A DNA stretch of 64,000 nucleotides from Deltaproteobacteria bacterium (GCA_021802645.1 JAJZRO010000001.1:186001-250000), one strand, 5' to 3'. Positions 43,380-52,406 are shown, numbered from the stretch's first letter. Numbers and translations are program-made. The notes: a model not told the origin generated them from the sequence alone.

Positions 43380-44516
43380 ATGATCGGCAGCCTGACCCAT
43401 ATGCAACTTCAGGAGCTGTGGTGGCTCATCGCCGCCGTGGTCGGCTCCCTCTTCCTCTTCCTCACCTTTGTCCAGGGCGGCCAGACCCTGCTCTTCACCG
43501 CCACCAAGGATGAACAGGAAAAGGCGCTCATCATCAACTCCATCGGCACCAAGTGGGAACTCACCTTCACCACCCTGGTGCTCTTCGGCGGGGCGCTCTT
43601 TGCCGCCTTCCCGCTCTTTTACGCCACCAGTTTCGGCGGCGCCTACTGGGTGTGGATGCTCATCCTCTTCACCTTCATCCTCCAGGCGGTGAGCTTCGAG
43701 TACCGCAAGAAGCCGGGCAACCTGCTGGGCGCCCGCACCTATGAAATCTTTCTGGCCATCAACGGCTCGGTGGGGCTCATTCTCATCGGCGCCGCGGTGG
43801 CCACCTTCTTCACCGGCTCCCGCTTCACCCTGAACGAGTACAACCAGGTGACCTGGCAGACCCAGTTCCACGGCCTGGAGGCGGCCCTGAACCCCTTCAA
43901 CCTGGCCCTCGGCCTGCTGCTGGCCTTCCTGGCCCGAATCTTAGGCGCCCTCTATCTGTTGAACAACATCGACTACCAGCCGCTCAATCATCGGTTGCGC
44001 CGGGCGGCGTGGATCAACTTCCTCTGGCTGCTGCCGTTCCTGCTCTTTGTGCTCGTCAGCCTCGTCACCATGGACGGCTTCGCGGTGGACGGCGTCACCG
44101 GGGTGGTCGCCATGGAGCATGGCAAGTACCTCAATAACCTGCTGGCCATGCCGGTGGTGGCCTGCCTGCTGGTGGTCGGCCTGCTCTCTGTGATCTACGG
44201 AGTGGCGGCGGCCCGCTTCCTCGACAAGAGGAGCGGCATCTGGTTCGGGGGATTGGGCACTGTCCTGATCGGTCTCAGCCTCTTCGCCCTGGCCGGTTAC
44301 AACCACACCGCCTTCTACCCCTCCAGCGCGGATCTGCAGTCGAGCCTGACCATCTACAACGCCTCCAGCAGCCACTATACCCTGACGGTCATGACCTACG
44401 TGGCGCTGGCAGTGCCCTTTGTGCTCGCCTACATCGCCTATGTCTGGTGGCAGATGGACAGCAAGAAACTCACTCTGGATGAACTCTCCGGCCCTGAGGC
44501 CGACAAAATGTACTAG
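43380..44516 (+). CDS. cydB: Cytochrome bd quinol oxidase subunit II
   Basis: 378 residues with about eight or nine helices; LQELWWLIAAVVGSLFLFLT at the start and TKWELTFTTLVLFGGALFAA are CydB-like. It starts 4 bases after cydA. Confidence 0.95.
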   Translation: MIGSLTHMQLQELWWLIAAVVGSLFLFLTFVQGGQTLLFTATKDEQEKALIINSIGTKWELTFTTLVLFGGALFAAFPLFYATSFGGAYWVWMLILFTFILQAVSFEYRKKPGNLLGARTYEIFLAINGSVGLILIGAAVATFFTGSRFTLNEYNQVTWQTQFHGLEAALNPFNLALGLLLAFLARILGALYLLNNIDYQPLNHRLRRAAWINFLWLLPFLLFVLVSLVTMDGFAVDGVTGVVAMEHGKYLNNLLAMPVVACLLVVGLLSVIYGVAAARFLDKRSGIWFGGLGTVLIGLSLFALAGYNHTAFYPSSADLQSSLTIYNASSSHYTLTVMTYVALAVPFVLAYIAYVWWQMDSKKLTLDELSGPEADKMY

Positions 44517-44525
44517 GAGGAAACC

Positions 44526-44618
44526 ATGACGACCTTACTACTGCCTGCTTGGCTCGGCCTGCTGGCCCTTTCTTACTGCGGGGCGCTCGCCGCGCTCAAG
44601 AAAAGCAACCTGCTTTAA
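44526..44618 (+). CDS. CydX-like single-helix microprotein
   Basis: 30 residues: MTTLLLPAWLGLLALSYCGA, then LAALKKSNLL. It lies 9 bases after cydB, behind TAGGAGGAAACC, and is followed by a strong terminator. Position, length, one hydrophobic helix and a basic end match CydX/CydH-type subunits that stabilise the bd oxidase haems. Sequence similarity to E. coli CydX is weak, so the name is not assigned. Confidence 0.75.
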   Translation: MTTLLLPAWLGLLALSYCGALAALKKSNLL

Positions 44619-44646
44619 GCCGCCAGGCCATACTCTTCTCGCGTGG

Positions 44647-44685
44647 GAGCCGGATGGGGAGCAACCCCGTCCGGCTCTTTTTTTT
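44647..44685 (+). terminator. Intrinsic terminator of the cyd operon
   Basis: GAGCCGGATGGGG pairs with CCCCGTCCGGCTC, followed by eight T. Confidence 0.92.
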
Positions 44686-44721
44686 CGCGGGCGGAATCGC
44701 AATGATCACTGGGAGGGGCGG

Positions 44722-45552
44722 TCAGGTCGCAAACGGCGCCAACCGCTCCACCATCGCCTGGTGGATGCGGCCGTTAGTGGCGACCAGTTCCGGGATATAC
44801 GGCGTGTAGGGGGTGCCGGCATAGGTGGAAACGGCTCCCCCTGCCTCGGCGAGCAAGAGGATGCCAGCCGCAGTGTCCCAAGGCTTCAGGTTGATCTCCC
44901 AGAAACCGTCGAGGCGGCCGGCGGCCACGTAAGCAAGATCCAACGCTGCCGCCCCGGCCCGCCGTAACCCCTGGGCCTCGGGTAACAGGGCCGCCACCGC
45001 CGCCAGCACCTCGTGGCTTTTTTCGCGAATGGCGTACGGGAAGCCGGTGGCAAGGAGGGATTCCTGCAGAGTGGCTGCGGTGGAAACCTTGAGGCGCCGA
45101 CCATTGCGCCACGCCCCCGCCCCTTCGATGGCGCAGAACAGCTCGTCGAGCAGGGGGGCGTAGATCACCCCCACCCGGCTTGCCGCGCCCTCCACCGCGG
45201 CGATGGAGACCGCAAACCACGGGAAGTGATGGGCAAAATTGGTGGTGCCATCCAAGGGGTCCACCACCCAGGCGCGGCCCATTGGCGCGCCCTGGTACTG
45301 ATTGGCCGACTCCTCGGCCAGGAGGGCGTCGGCAGGATACGCCTCGCGCAAGGCCGAAAGGATCACCGTTTCGGCGGCCACATCCGCCTCGGTCACCAGA
45401 TCGATGGCGCCTTTGTGACTCACGCGAAAAGGCCGGTCGAAAAAATCGCGCAACACGGCGCCGGCGGCCAGCGCCGCCCGGCCCGCCACGACCAGCCGAT
45501 TCTTGAATTCCGCCTCCGCGCATGCCGCCAGGCATGGCTCAAGTCGTTGCAT
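44722..45552 (-). CDS. Inositol monophosphatase family protein
   Basis: 276 residues. The metal and phosphate motifs EES and VVDPLDGTTNFAHHFP are intact, as is the C-terminal LKPWDTAAGILLLAEAGG. It hydrolyses a sugar or inositol phosphate, or possibly PAP. Ends opposite the cyd terminator; likely in one unit with the two upstream genes. Confidence 0.93.
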   Translation of the reverse strand: MQRLEPCLAACAEAEFKNRLVVAGRAALAAGAVLRDFFDRPFRVSHKGAIDLVTEADVAAETVILSALREAYPADALLAEESANQYQGAPMGRAWVVDPLDGTTNFAHHFPWFAVSIAAVEGAASRVGVIYAPLLDELFCAIEGAGAWRNGRRLKVSTAATLQESLLATGFPYAIREKSHEVLAAVAALLPEAQGLRRAGAAALDLAYVAAGRLDGFWEINLKPWDTAAGILLLAEAGGAVSTYAGTPYTPYIPELVATNGRIHQAMVERLAPFAT

Positions 45553-45590
45553 TCCTCTGCTTCTCCTTCAGGGCTCGACGTGCCCCACCT

Positions 45591-46952
45591 TTATGCCTTG
45601 ACGTCAAGAAGCCGGGTCGGAGCGAGATCTGCCGCCTCCTCCAACGCGCGTTTCAAGCCGGACAACAGCCGCTCGCGCGCCACGGTGCAGGAAAAGGTCC
45701 CAACCTGGTAGCCCAGGGCCGCCAGCCGCTCTTTGAGTTCCGGCAGCTCCTGCCGCAGATGGGCGACCGCTGCCTCGTTCGCCAGGGCGAAGGCCCCCTG
45801 CACCTCTTCCCCCTTCACCGTCACCTGGAGTTGCACCTCACCCAACCGGCTCATGTCGAGAAAAAAGGAGAGGGTATAGCCGCCCCCCCCCTCCGGCCCT
45901 TCCTCGGCCGCGGTTTGCAGCAACCAACTCCCCGCCCCACCGCCCAAGGCGAAAAAGCAGGGGAAGAGCCAGAAGAGCGGCTGATGTTGCGCCGGCACCT
46001 GCTGGTTGCAATGGGCCATGGCCGCAAGCAGGGCATGGCTGCGGGCAATGGTGGCAGCAGTGGTCGAAGTCGTGGCTTCATCGGCCGGCAATGCCCCCAA
46101 GAGGGTAGTCAGTTGATCAAGCAGCGGTGCCCCGGGGGTCACCGGGCTCTGCCCGCCCTGCAACGAGGTGAGCAAAAGCACCAGTTTTTCCGGCGCCGGC
46201 GCCGCTCCTTGCGCGAGTGCGGCAACGGTCGGCACCAAGTCCTTAAGCGGCGCCCCGGAGGCCGACGGCAAGGCCTCGCTCTGCTCAAGCAGGGCGGTCA
46301 AGACTGGCAGCAGAACGGCAAGCTGCGTCCGCGCTTCCGAAGGGAGTGCCTCACCCTGGTCGACCAGGGTGGTCAAGACCGGCAACAGGGAGGCGAGTTG
46401 CGACCGCGCTTCTGGCGACAACACCCCGCCTTGGTCAAGGAGCGTGGTCAGGGTCGGCGGCAAGGTCGCCAGCGGCGCCCGTATTTCCGGGGGAAGTGTC
46501 TCGCCCTGGTCGATCAGGGTGGTCAGGGCCGGCAGCAAGGTCGCCAGCTGCGCCCGTGTTTCCGGCGGCAACGTCTCATTCTGGCCGACCATGGCAACCA
46601 ACGTCGGCAACAGGCGGCCAAGGGCCGATGCCCCGCTAGGCAGCTGCCGCACCACCTCCTGCACCGCGCCCTTGGTCTCGGCCAGCGCCAGCCATGGTTC
46701 AGTACCCGCCTGCCGCACCTCGAACCAGAACTCGCCGCCCACCTTGAGGGCCACCTCGCTTTTCGCCTCGATCGTCACCCCACCGATGGTGAGCAGTACC
46801 TTGCCCTCCGGCGTCATCCCGGTGACCTCGCCGTGGACCAGCTCGCCGGCAGCAAAGGGGAACGACCGCTCGCTGGCCCCCCCGTCCTCGCGTCGGGCGG
46901 TATCGGTGGTGAAACGTATTTCCTTGAGGAAGGAAGAGCCGCTGATCTTCAT
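45591..46952 (-). CDS. FliK-like protein with tandem 25-residue repeats
   Basis: 453 residues. The start at 46952 (MKISGSSFLKEIRF) follows the kinase stop by 28 bases. Residues 38-95 form a small beta-rich domain; residues 106-250 hold about five imperfect 25-residue repeats with the pattern LPPExRxQLATLLPxLTTL; the C-terminal 110 residues (LSFFLDMSRLGEVQLQVTVK) resemble the FliK C-terminal domain that controls hook length. No flagellar gene is adjacent, so the role is uncertain. Confidence 0.65.
   Translation of the reverse strand: MKISGSSFLKEIRFTTDTARREDGGASERSFPFAAGELVHGEVTGMTPEGKVLLTIGGVTIEAKSEVALKVGGEFWFEVRQAGTEPWLALAETKGAVQEVVRQLPSGASALGRLLPTLVAMVGQNETLPPETRAQLATLLPALTTLIDQGETLPPEIRAPLATLPPTLTTLLDQGGVLSPEARSQLASLLPVLTTLVDQGEALPSEARTQLAVLLPVLTALLEQSEALPSASGAPLKDLVPTVAALAQGAAPAPEKLVLLLTSLQGGQSPVTPGAPLLDQLTTLLGALPADEATTSTTAATIARSHALLAAMAHCNQQVPAQHQPLFWLFPCFFALGGGAGSWLLQTAAEEGPEGGGGYTLSFFLDMSRLGEVQLQVTVKGEEVQGAFALANEAAVAHLRQELPELKERLAALGYQVGTFSCTVARERLLSGLKRALEEAADLAPTRLLDVKA
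46203..46571 (-). repeat. 75-bp tandem repeats inside the FliK-like gene
   Basis: Four to five in-frame units of 75 bases encoding LPPETRAQLATLLPALTTLI and close variants. The DNA is similar between units, so copy number could change by slippage or recombination without breaking the frame. Confidence 0.8.
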
Positions 46953-46980
46953 GGGATTGGCGCCGGAAACCGAGACCAGC

Positions 46981-48900
46981 TCAGCCTGCCGGCAGGCGGA
47001 CGCGGGCCTCCATGCCCTCGCCCTCCCGGGTCTTGAGCGAAAATTCGCCACCATGCGCGGCCACCGCCTGCTCCACCAAGGTGAGGCCCATGCCGGTGCC
47101 GTAAGTCTTGGTGGTGAAAAAGGGGTCTTTGGCCTTGGCCAGTTGGCTCTCGGCCAAGCCGATACCGGTGTCGTGCACCACGATCTCCACCCAGGCGCCG
47201 TCAGGCCGGACGCCGACCTCCAGGGTGCCGCCCTCGGGCATCGCCTCGATGCCGTTCTTGAACAGCTGCAGGAGTACCTGTCGCAACTGGCGCGGATCAG
47301 CGGAGAGAATCGGCTCCGGCTCCGGACAGTCGAGCCGCCAACTGACACCCTGCTTGACCATGGTATTCTGGAGCAGCAGCAGGGTCTTCTTGGCCAGACT
47401 ACAGACAAAGACCTGCTCCTTCTGAAGCTTCGCCTCGGTGACGAAATCGAAGAGCTCTTCCAGGGTCGACTCCAGCCGCGCGGTTTCCCGGATGATGACA
47501 TTGAGATACTTGAGCCACCCTTCGTCGGTGGTCTTCTTGGCCAGGATGCGCGACACCCCGCCGATGGAGGTGATGGGGTTGCGGATGGTGTGGACCAGCT
47601 GCGCCGCCATCTGGCCGATGGCGGAATAGCGCTCCGCCGCCACCAACTGGTCCTTGTTCTTGTCCAGCTCCTCGTAGAGCGACTGCAACTCGGCGATCTT
47701 TTTCTGCATGTCGAGGTACATGTGGCTCTGCTCGATGGCCAGACTCGCCTGGCTGGCAAAGAGCTCCAGCGAACTGATGTGCGAGTCGAGGATCGGCCGG
47801 CGGGTGACGTAGTTGTCGGCGATGATCACGCCAAAGGCCTGGCCCGGCGAATAGAGCGGCACCACCACAAAGGAATCCTCGCCCAGCAGTTGGATCAGGT
47901 CGTGCGGCACCTCCAGGGCAACCGGCGGCGATGGTGGGGATTCCCCCTCATGGTGCATCCAGGCGGCACCGCCGATGGAACGTTTGCGTTCCAGCACCAC
48001 CGGCACGCAACCGTTGGCCGGCGAGACCGCGATGCTGTGGCGCAGCCGGGAGGCGGTGATCAGGATATTTCCCTCGGCCGCGGCCGGGATGTTCAACTCG
48101 CGGACGATGCGGTTCACCGTCGTGTCGTCGCGGTCGCACTGACCGCGGAGATTCTGCACGATCTGAAGGAAATTCATGTCGCGCTCCTTCATCTCGCTCC
48201 AGATCTTGCCCGCCTCCTCGCGGCACCCCGGCCCGATGGCCATACGCCCCTTGAGCACCCGACCGCCGTCTTCGTAGATCGCCAGAAAGGCGCGATTGAA
48301 GCCGAGCCCCTCCTCGGCGGTGATCCCCACCAGGATGGCGCGCAGGATCTCGTCGAGTTCCACCGTGCTCAGATAGACGGTATTCATCTTGATGGAGAGC
48401 TGGTGCAGCAGCTGGATACGGAAGTGGGCCTCTTCCAGTTCCGCTTGATACTTGCGGTTCTCCAGAATGAGCCGCCGCTTCTCCAACGCCTTTTTGGCGA
48501 CATGGAAGATCTCGGCGAGCTGCACCGGCTTGGAGATATAGTCGGTGGCCCCCTTGCGCATGCAGTCGAGGGCCACGGAAAGATCGGCCACGCCGGTCAG
48601 CATCACCACCGCCACGTCGGGGTGGAGGTCGACGATCTGCGGCAGCAGGGAAACCCCGTCGGTATCGGGCAGATTGATGTCGAGCAGCACCAAGGCCACC
48701 TTGCGGTTGGCCAGCAACCACATGAGATCGGCGCCGTTGTCGCTTTCCGCGACAGCCAGATGGTGTTCCTCGAAATAGCTCTTGAGCGGTTCGCGGATGG
48801 CGGCGTCGTCGTCCACCACGATGATGATTTCGCCGTCTTGCAGGAGTTGGCCGAGGGAAAGCGAAATATGATGATGCAGTCCGGCTACCGGCTCAACCAT
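46981..48900 (-). CDS. Receiver-GAF-histidine kinase protein
   Basis: 639 residues. Order: N-terminal receiver (IIVVDDDAAIRE, phospho-acceptor LVLLDINLPDTDG, Lys in YISKPVQ), helical linker, GAF-like domain (about 190-400), HisKA with LVHTIRNPITSIGG, HATPase with DTGIGLAES and GTGMGLTL. The receiver-first layout places it as an intermediate in a phosphorelay or as an orphan sensor. No membrane helices. Confidence 0.92.
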   Translation of the reverse strand: MVEPVAGLHHHISLSLGQLLQDGEIIIVVDDDAAIREPLKSYFEEHHLAVAESDNGADLMWLLANRKVALVLLDINLPDTDGVSLLPQIVDLHPDVAVVMLTGVADLSVALDCMRKGATDYISKPVQLAEIFHVAKKALEKRRLILENRKYQAELEEAHFRIQLLHQLSIKMNTVYLSTVELDEILRAILVGITAEEGLGFNRAFLAIYEDGGRVLKGRMAIGPGCREEAGKIWSEMKERDMNFLQIVQNLRGQCDRDDTTVNRIVRELNIPAAAEGNILITASRLRHSIAVSPANGCVPVVLERKRSIGGAAWMHHEGESPPSPPVALEVPHDLIQLLGEDSFVVVPLYSPGQAFGVIIADNYVTRRPILDSHISSLELFASQASLAIEQSHMYLDMQKKIAELQSLYEELDKNKDQLVAAERYSAIGQMAAQLVHTIRNPITSIGGVSRILAKKTTDEGWLKYLNVIIRETARLESTLEELFDFVTEAKLQKEQVFVCSLAKKTLLLLQNTMVKQGVSWRLDCPEPEPILSADPRQLRQVLLQLFKNGIEAMPEGGTLEVGVRPDGAWVEIVVHDTGIGLAESQLAKAKDPFFTTKTYGTGMGLTLVEQAVAAHGGEFSLKTREGEGMEARVRLPAG

Positions 48901-49044
48901 AAGATCAGCCCAAACGGTTGATCCCTGCGTGACGGCGCGGGGAAGATAAGAGAAAGAATGGATTCGACCTATACTGTGATGCTATGCTCTCGGTGGCGCG
49001 AAAGTCAAGGGGGAAGAATGAAACGCCTCCTGCCGGCGGTGGCA

Positions 49045-49078
49045 CAAAAAAGCCGCATCCCCGCGTGGGGGATGCGGC
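49045..49078 (-). terminator. Terminator of the yedE-like gene
   Basis: On the minus strand GCCGCATCCCC and its complement form a stem of about 11 bases followed by TTTTTT, 42 bases after the YedE-like stop. Confidence 0.9.
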
Positions 49079-49119
49079 ACATTAACCTCCGGCACCGAGA
49101 AGCAGAACCCCTGACCGGC

Positions 49120-50379
49120 CTACATCTCCACCGTGAGCTTGTTGGTGTCCTCGTTCCAGCTGGCGATCAGGTACCACAACCCCATGGCCAGCGCAATAAT
49201 GGCCAAAGTGCCACCATACCCAAGGGCGTCCGGCATGTAAACCCACTTGCCGAGCGGACCGGCCGCCTCGGCCGTCCCTTCGGTCAACCCCCACTGCTTG
49301 AAGAGCGGCACCAGGAGGGCGTTGGTCACCCCGAAGAAGGGTACCGTGATCCACAGCTTGATCTGGCCTTCACCCACGCGCCACAGCGTTCCGGAACCGC
49401 AGCCGCCGGCCAGCATGGCACCGAGGCCAAAAATAAAGCCACCAACCACACCGCCGATCCCGAAGGTGCCGCGCACATACTGGACCGGCTCCCGCAGGCC
49501 GGTGGCCTTGACCACCGCCACCCCGATGGCGAGCGCCAGGATGCTCACCATGACGCCCCGGGCCAGGGTCCAGTCGCCGGTCATGTGCGGCTCACGGAAG
49601 GCCTGCACCATGCACCAGCGACCGCGCTGCATGGTATAACCGAGACCGGCGGCAATGAGCAGCAGGCCGGAGAGACCACCGGTGATGCCGAGATAGCTCC
49701 CATCGGCCAGATTGTTGTAGTCGGCGGTCAGAATCACCTGATCGCCATAGGCATACGCACCCCAGATCAGGCCGGCGATGCCGGCAATGGCCAGCAGCCG
49801 GCGCAGGACCACCGGAAACTCGATGGTCTTGGCGCCACCGGAACCCCAGGAGATATGCTCCATCTCCCAGTAGATATACTTGAGGCCGACCACCACGCCC
49901 AACACCAGGCCGAGCCACATGGTAAAGCCGTTGGCCGCCAGGTTGCCGATGGCGTTGTACATGCCGCCGACGTTACAGCCACCGGCCAGGGTCGAGCCGA
50001 TGCCCATAAAGATACCGGCCATCATACCCTTGACCATCTCCAGAACCGGTGGGATGCGGATGTCGAAGTTGTCGCCCAGGTTGGCGGAGATGAAGGCGCC
50101 GGCGATAAAGCCGATGCCGATGATCGAGCCGGTGTCCAGCAGCGCGCTCTTCGGCGCCGCCGAATCCCAGAGCCCAAGCTTGTCCCACATACCGGCGCCG
50201 TAGATGATCCACTCGCCCCAGTTACGCAGGGCACCCACCGCGCCCCAAGGGCGGGCCCACACCAGGACCAGCACACTCAAAAAGGCCACGATGAGCCCCG
50301 CTGTCACCGAGTTCCACTCGTCCTTGCAGAGCTTTTTGTACAGCTCCTGCACCTTGCTCCCGAAAACACTTTCACTCAT
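49120..50379 (-). CDS. yedE: YeeE/YedE-family sulfur-compound permease
   Basis: 419 residues from the ATG at 50379 (GGGGAGGAG upstream). About ten helices in two sulfur-transport repeats, each with a conserved cysteine motif: LAGGCNVGG and LAGGCGSGTLWR. In the characterised relative (TsuA/YeeE) such cysteines pass thiosulfate. Divergent from tusA and dsrE-like genes, it completes a YTD-type cluster. Confidence 0.93.
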   Translation of the reverse strand: MSESVFGSKVQELYKKLCKDEWNSVTAGLIVAFLSVLVLVWARPWGAVGALRNWGEWIIYGAGMWDKLGLWDSAAPKSALLDTGSIIGIGFIAGAFISANLGDNFDIRIPPVLEMVKGMMAGIFMGIGSTLAGGCNVGGMYNAIGNLAANGFTMWLGLVLGVVVGLKYIYWEMEHISWGSGGAKTIEFPVVLRRLLAIAGIAGLIWGAYAYGDQVILTADYNNLADGSYLGITGGLSGLLLIAAGLGYTMQRGRWCMVQAFREPHMTGDWTLARGVMVSILALAIGVAVVKATGLREPVQYVRGTFGIGGVVGGFIFGLGAMLAGGCGSGTLWRVGEGQIKLWITVPFFGVTNALLVPLFKQWGLTEGTAEAAGPLGKWVYMPDALGYGGTLAIIALAMGLWYLIASWNEDTNKLTVEM

Positions 50380-50482
50380 AAACTCCTCCCCATTGTTAAA
50401 TAAGAATTCCAACCCCAGCCGCCCTCCTGGCCGGAGACACGCTCACCGGATAACCACCTCATAATAATTAGGAACCTCAAAC

Positions 50483-50511
50483 CCTTTACCCGCGCCTCCC
50501 GCTTTTGTCAA
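50483..50511 (-). promoter_or_regulatory. Promoter of the yedE-like gene
   Basis: On the minus strand TTGACA (50511-50506), 17-base spacer, TAAAGG (50488-50483), about 105 bases before the ATG. The 421-base divergent region otherwise holds no gene. Confidence 0.55.
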
Positions 50512-50650
50512 GTTTGTCCGCACCCAAGCAGACGCCCCGTTTTTTCACCGTAAAAGGCCCAGAAAATCTGCCCGCTCCGTGGCCAAGGCCACCACCGCGC
50601 AACGACCCGCCACCAGCCGGGACTTCCTGAATCGCCACTCATTTTTGCCC

Positions 50651-50679
50651 TTGACATCAATTTTGAATGCTGGTAGAGA
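50651..50679 (+). promoter_or_regulatory. Promoter of the tusA-dsrE operon
   Basis: TTGACA, 17-base spacer, TAGAGA, 121 bases before tusA. Perfect -35, weak -10, which would suit activator dependence. Confidence 0.5.
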
Positions 50680-50800
50680 CTCATTTTCTGGAAAAAGATT
50701 GGGACGGCGGGCACCGCGCCATTCCATAAAAATTTGTGCAGGCTTACAGCCAGTTCCGGTTCGAAGGATCAATTTATAAACCTTGTGAAGGAGGTTCTCC

Positions 50801-51061
50801 ATGAGCGACGAGATTAAAACCGCCCCGGCGGGTATCACCGCCACCCGCAGCCTGGACGCCAAAGGCCTGAGCTGCCCCATGCCGCTGCTGCGCACCAAGA
50901 AGGAAATGGACAAGATCAACTCCGGCGAGATTCTGGAGATCCTCGGCACCGACCCGGGCTCCCGCAACGACCTGCCGGGCTGGTGTGCCCGTTCCGGCCA
51001 TGAGTACCTCGGCGAGAAAGAGGACTCCGGCTTCATCCGCTTCTACATCAAGAAAAAGTAA
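50801..51061 (+). CDS. tusA: TusA-family sulfur carrier protein
   Basis: 86 residues. LDAKGLSCPMPLLRTKKEMD holds the CPxP active cysteine that carries persulfide. GAAGGAGG precedes the ATG. First gene of the rightward half of the YTD cluster. Confidence 0.95.
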   Translation: MSDEIKTAPAGITATRSLDAKGLSCPMPLLRTKKEMDKINSGEILEILGTDPGSRNDLPGWCARSGHEYLGEKEDSGFIRFYIKKK

Positions 51062-51144
51062 GCAGCCCCCGTTTCGCAACGGTATCTGCCCCGCGCACCG
51101 CGAGTCATTCGCGGTGCGCTCGTTCTATCCACGAGGAGGCTATC

Positions 51145-51459
51145 ATGGCAAAAAGTTTGGGTATTTTTGTGACCTCTCCCCAGAACATGCGTCACATCAT
51201 GGGGATCTGCAAGGCCGCCAAGGCCAAGGGTTCCAAGGTGAAGGTATTCTTCAGCTGGTACGGTGTCCACCTGACCAAGTGTGCGAATTTCCTTGACCTG
51301 TGCAAGCTGGTGGACGACGTTTCCATCTGCGTCGACAGCTATAAGAACGCCGGCTACGATCCGGCCGACATCCCGCCGGGCCTCGAGGCCAAGAAGATGG
51401 CCACCCAGGCCCAGCACGGCGAGATCCTCGAAGATTACGAATGCTACCTGACCCTGTAA
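51145..51459 (+). CDS. DsrE-family protein
   Basis: 104 residues with the DsrE-like fold: SLGIFVTSPQNMRHIMGICK, VKVFFSWYGVHLTK, CVDSYKNAGYD. Cysteines at CANFLDLCK could accept sulfur. It is the DsrE element of the YedE-TusA-DsrE cluster and may exchange persulfide with TusA. Confidence 0.88.
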   Translation: MAKSLGIFVTSPQNMRHIMGICKAAKAKGSKVKVFFSWYGVHLTKCANFLDLCKLVDDVSICVDSYKNAGYDPADIPPGLEAKKMATQAQHGEILEDYECYLTL

Positions 51460-51472
51460 GAGGAGAGGAACC

Positions 51473-51787
51473 ATGTCTAAGAAAGTAGGATTTTTGCTGG
51501 TAAACAAGGAGTACACCTTGGACGGTATCCGCTCCACCCTGGGTCTGGCCGTCGAGAACATGTTCTCCTATTCCTATATCATGTACAATGAGCTGCCGGA
51601 ACTGAGCGACTACCACAAGGAAAATATCGACTGGGTGCGCGACATGGAAGGCGAGGTGTACTCCACCGTGGACGCCAACGTCGAGAAGCACGGCTTGGTC
51701 AAGATCTCCCTCGAGGAGATCGGCAAGCAACTGCGCGACCTGGACATCATCGTGCCCTACGGCATCATGCGTTCCGACAAAAGCTAA
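51473..51787 (+). CDS. Conserved DsrE-like small protein of the YTD cluster
   Basis: 104 residues: KKVGFLLVNKEYTLDGIRST, YSYIMYNELPELSDYHKENI, then VPYGIMRSDKS. It has an alpha/beta layout like DsrE but no cysteine, so it is probably a structural partner. AGAGGAG precedes the ATG, 13 bases after the previous gene. It fits the first of the two conserved hypothetical genes of this cluster. Confidence 0.8.
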   Translation: MSKKVGFLLVNKEYTLDGIRSTLGLAVENMFSYSYIMYNELPELSDYHKENIDWVRDMEGEVYSTVDANVEKHGLVKISLEEIGKQLRDLDIIVPYGIMRSDKS

Positions 51788-51805
51788 GTTCAAGGAGCTG
51801 ACCCC

Positions 51806-51979
51806 ATGAAACTCTTGCATGTATACCGTTCCGAAGCGAACGATGACGTTAAGAAGCTGGTGGAGATCGTCTCCGAGGGCCGCGAGTGCCAAAGCTTCAA
51901 CCTGAACGTCGAAAGCCCGGATTACGACAAGCTGGTGGATATGGTGTTCGACGCCGATCAGACCATCTGCTGGTGGTAA
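51806..51979 (+). CDS. Small DsrH/TusB-like protein of the YTD cluster
   Basis: 57 residues: MKLLHVYRSEANDDVKKLVE, ending DQTICWW. AAGGAG lies ahead of the ATG, 18 bases after the previous stop. A cysteine near the end (ICWW) and another at RECQ could carry sulfur; the compact size recalls DsrH/TusB. It fits the second conserved hypothetical gene of the cluster. Confidence 0.8.
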   Translation: MKLLHVYRSEANDDVKKLVEIVSEGRECQSFNLNVESPDYDKLVDMVFDADQTICWW

Positions 51980-52020
51980 GTCGCCCCGCGCTGACTTATT
52001 ATCTGTCCCTTATGAAGCAA

Positions 52021-52058
52021 CAAAGCCCCTGCCGGATGCCGGCAGGGGCTTTGTTTTT
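52021..52058 (+). terminator. Intrinsic terminator of the tusA-dsrE operon
   Basis: AAAGCCCCTGCCGG pairs with CCGGCAGGGGCTTT around ATG, then TGTTTTT. Confidence 0.92.
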
Positions 52059-52073
52059 GGCGGGCAGGGAAGG

Positions 52074-52406
52074 CTACGCGCGGATATGCTCCTCGGCCAG
52101 CATCGTATCGAGGAACCGAAGGAGGAACTCCCGCTGAGCCGGAGTCGCGTAGCTGATGCAGGAGCAGTGCAGATTGGACTCGCTGCGGACCAGGAGTTCG
52201 ACGATCAACTTGTTTTCCGTCAGTTCGACCCCGAAATAAAAGGGACCGCAGGCCTCATGCCCCTGCTGCGCATCGCTCCAAAGGTCGGGCGGCACCGCCA
52301 GCCAGAACATGCCCTCCACCGGCCCTCGCTTTAAGGTCCGCTTGAGATAGTTCTCCAGATTGTCCCGCTCTTCGCGGCTCAGCTCGTCGACGAGAAACTG
52401 ACGCAT
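52074..52406 (-). CDS. Hypothetical protein
   Basis: 110 residues: MRQFLVDELSREERDNLENY, a beta-rich middle with FYFGVELTENKLIVELLVRS and LHCSCISYAT, then a helix. No family recognised. Convergent with the sulfur operon and sharing its terminator region; the HCSC pair might bind metal. Confidence 0.65.
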   Translation of the reverse strand: MRQFLVDELSREERDNLENYLKRTLKRGPVEGMFWLAVPPDLWSDAQQGHEACGPFYFGVELTENKLIVELLVRSESNLHCSCISYATPAQREFLLRFLDTMLAEEHIRA

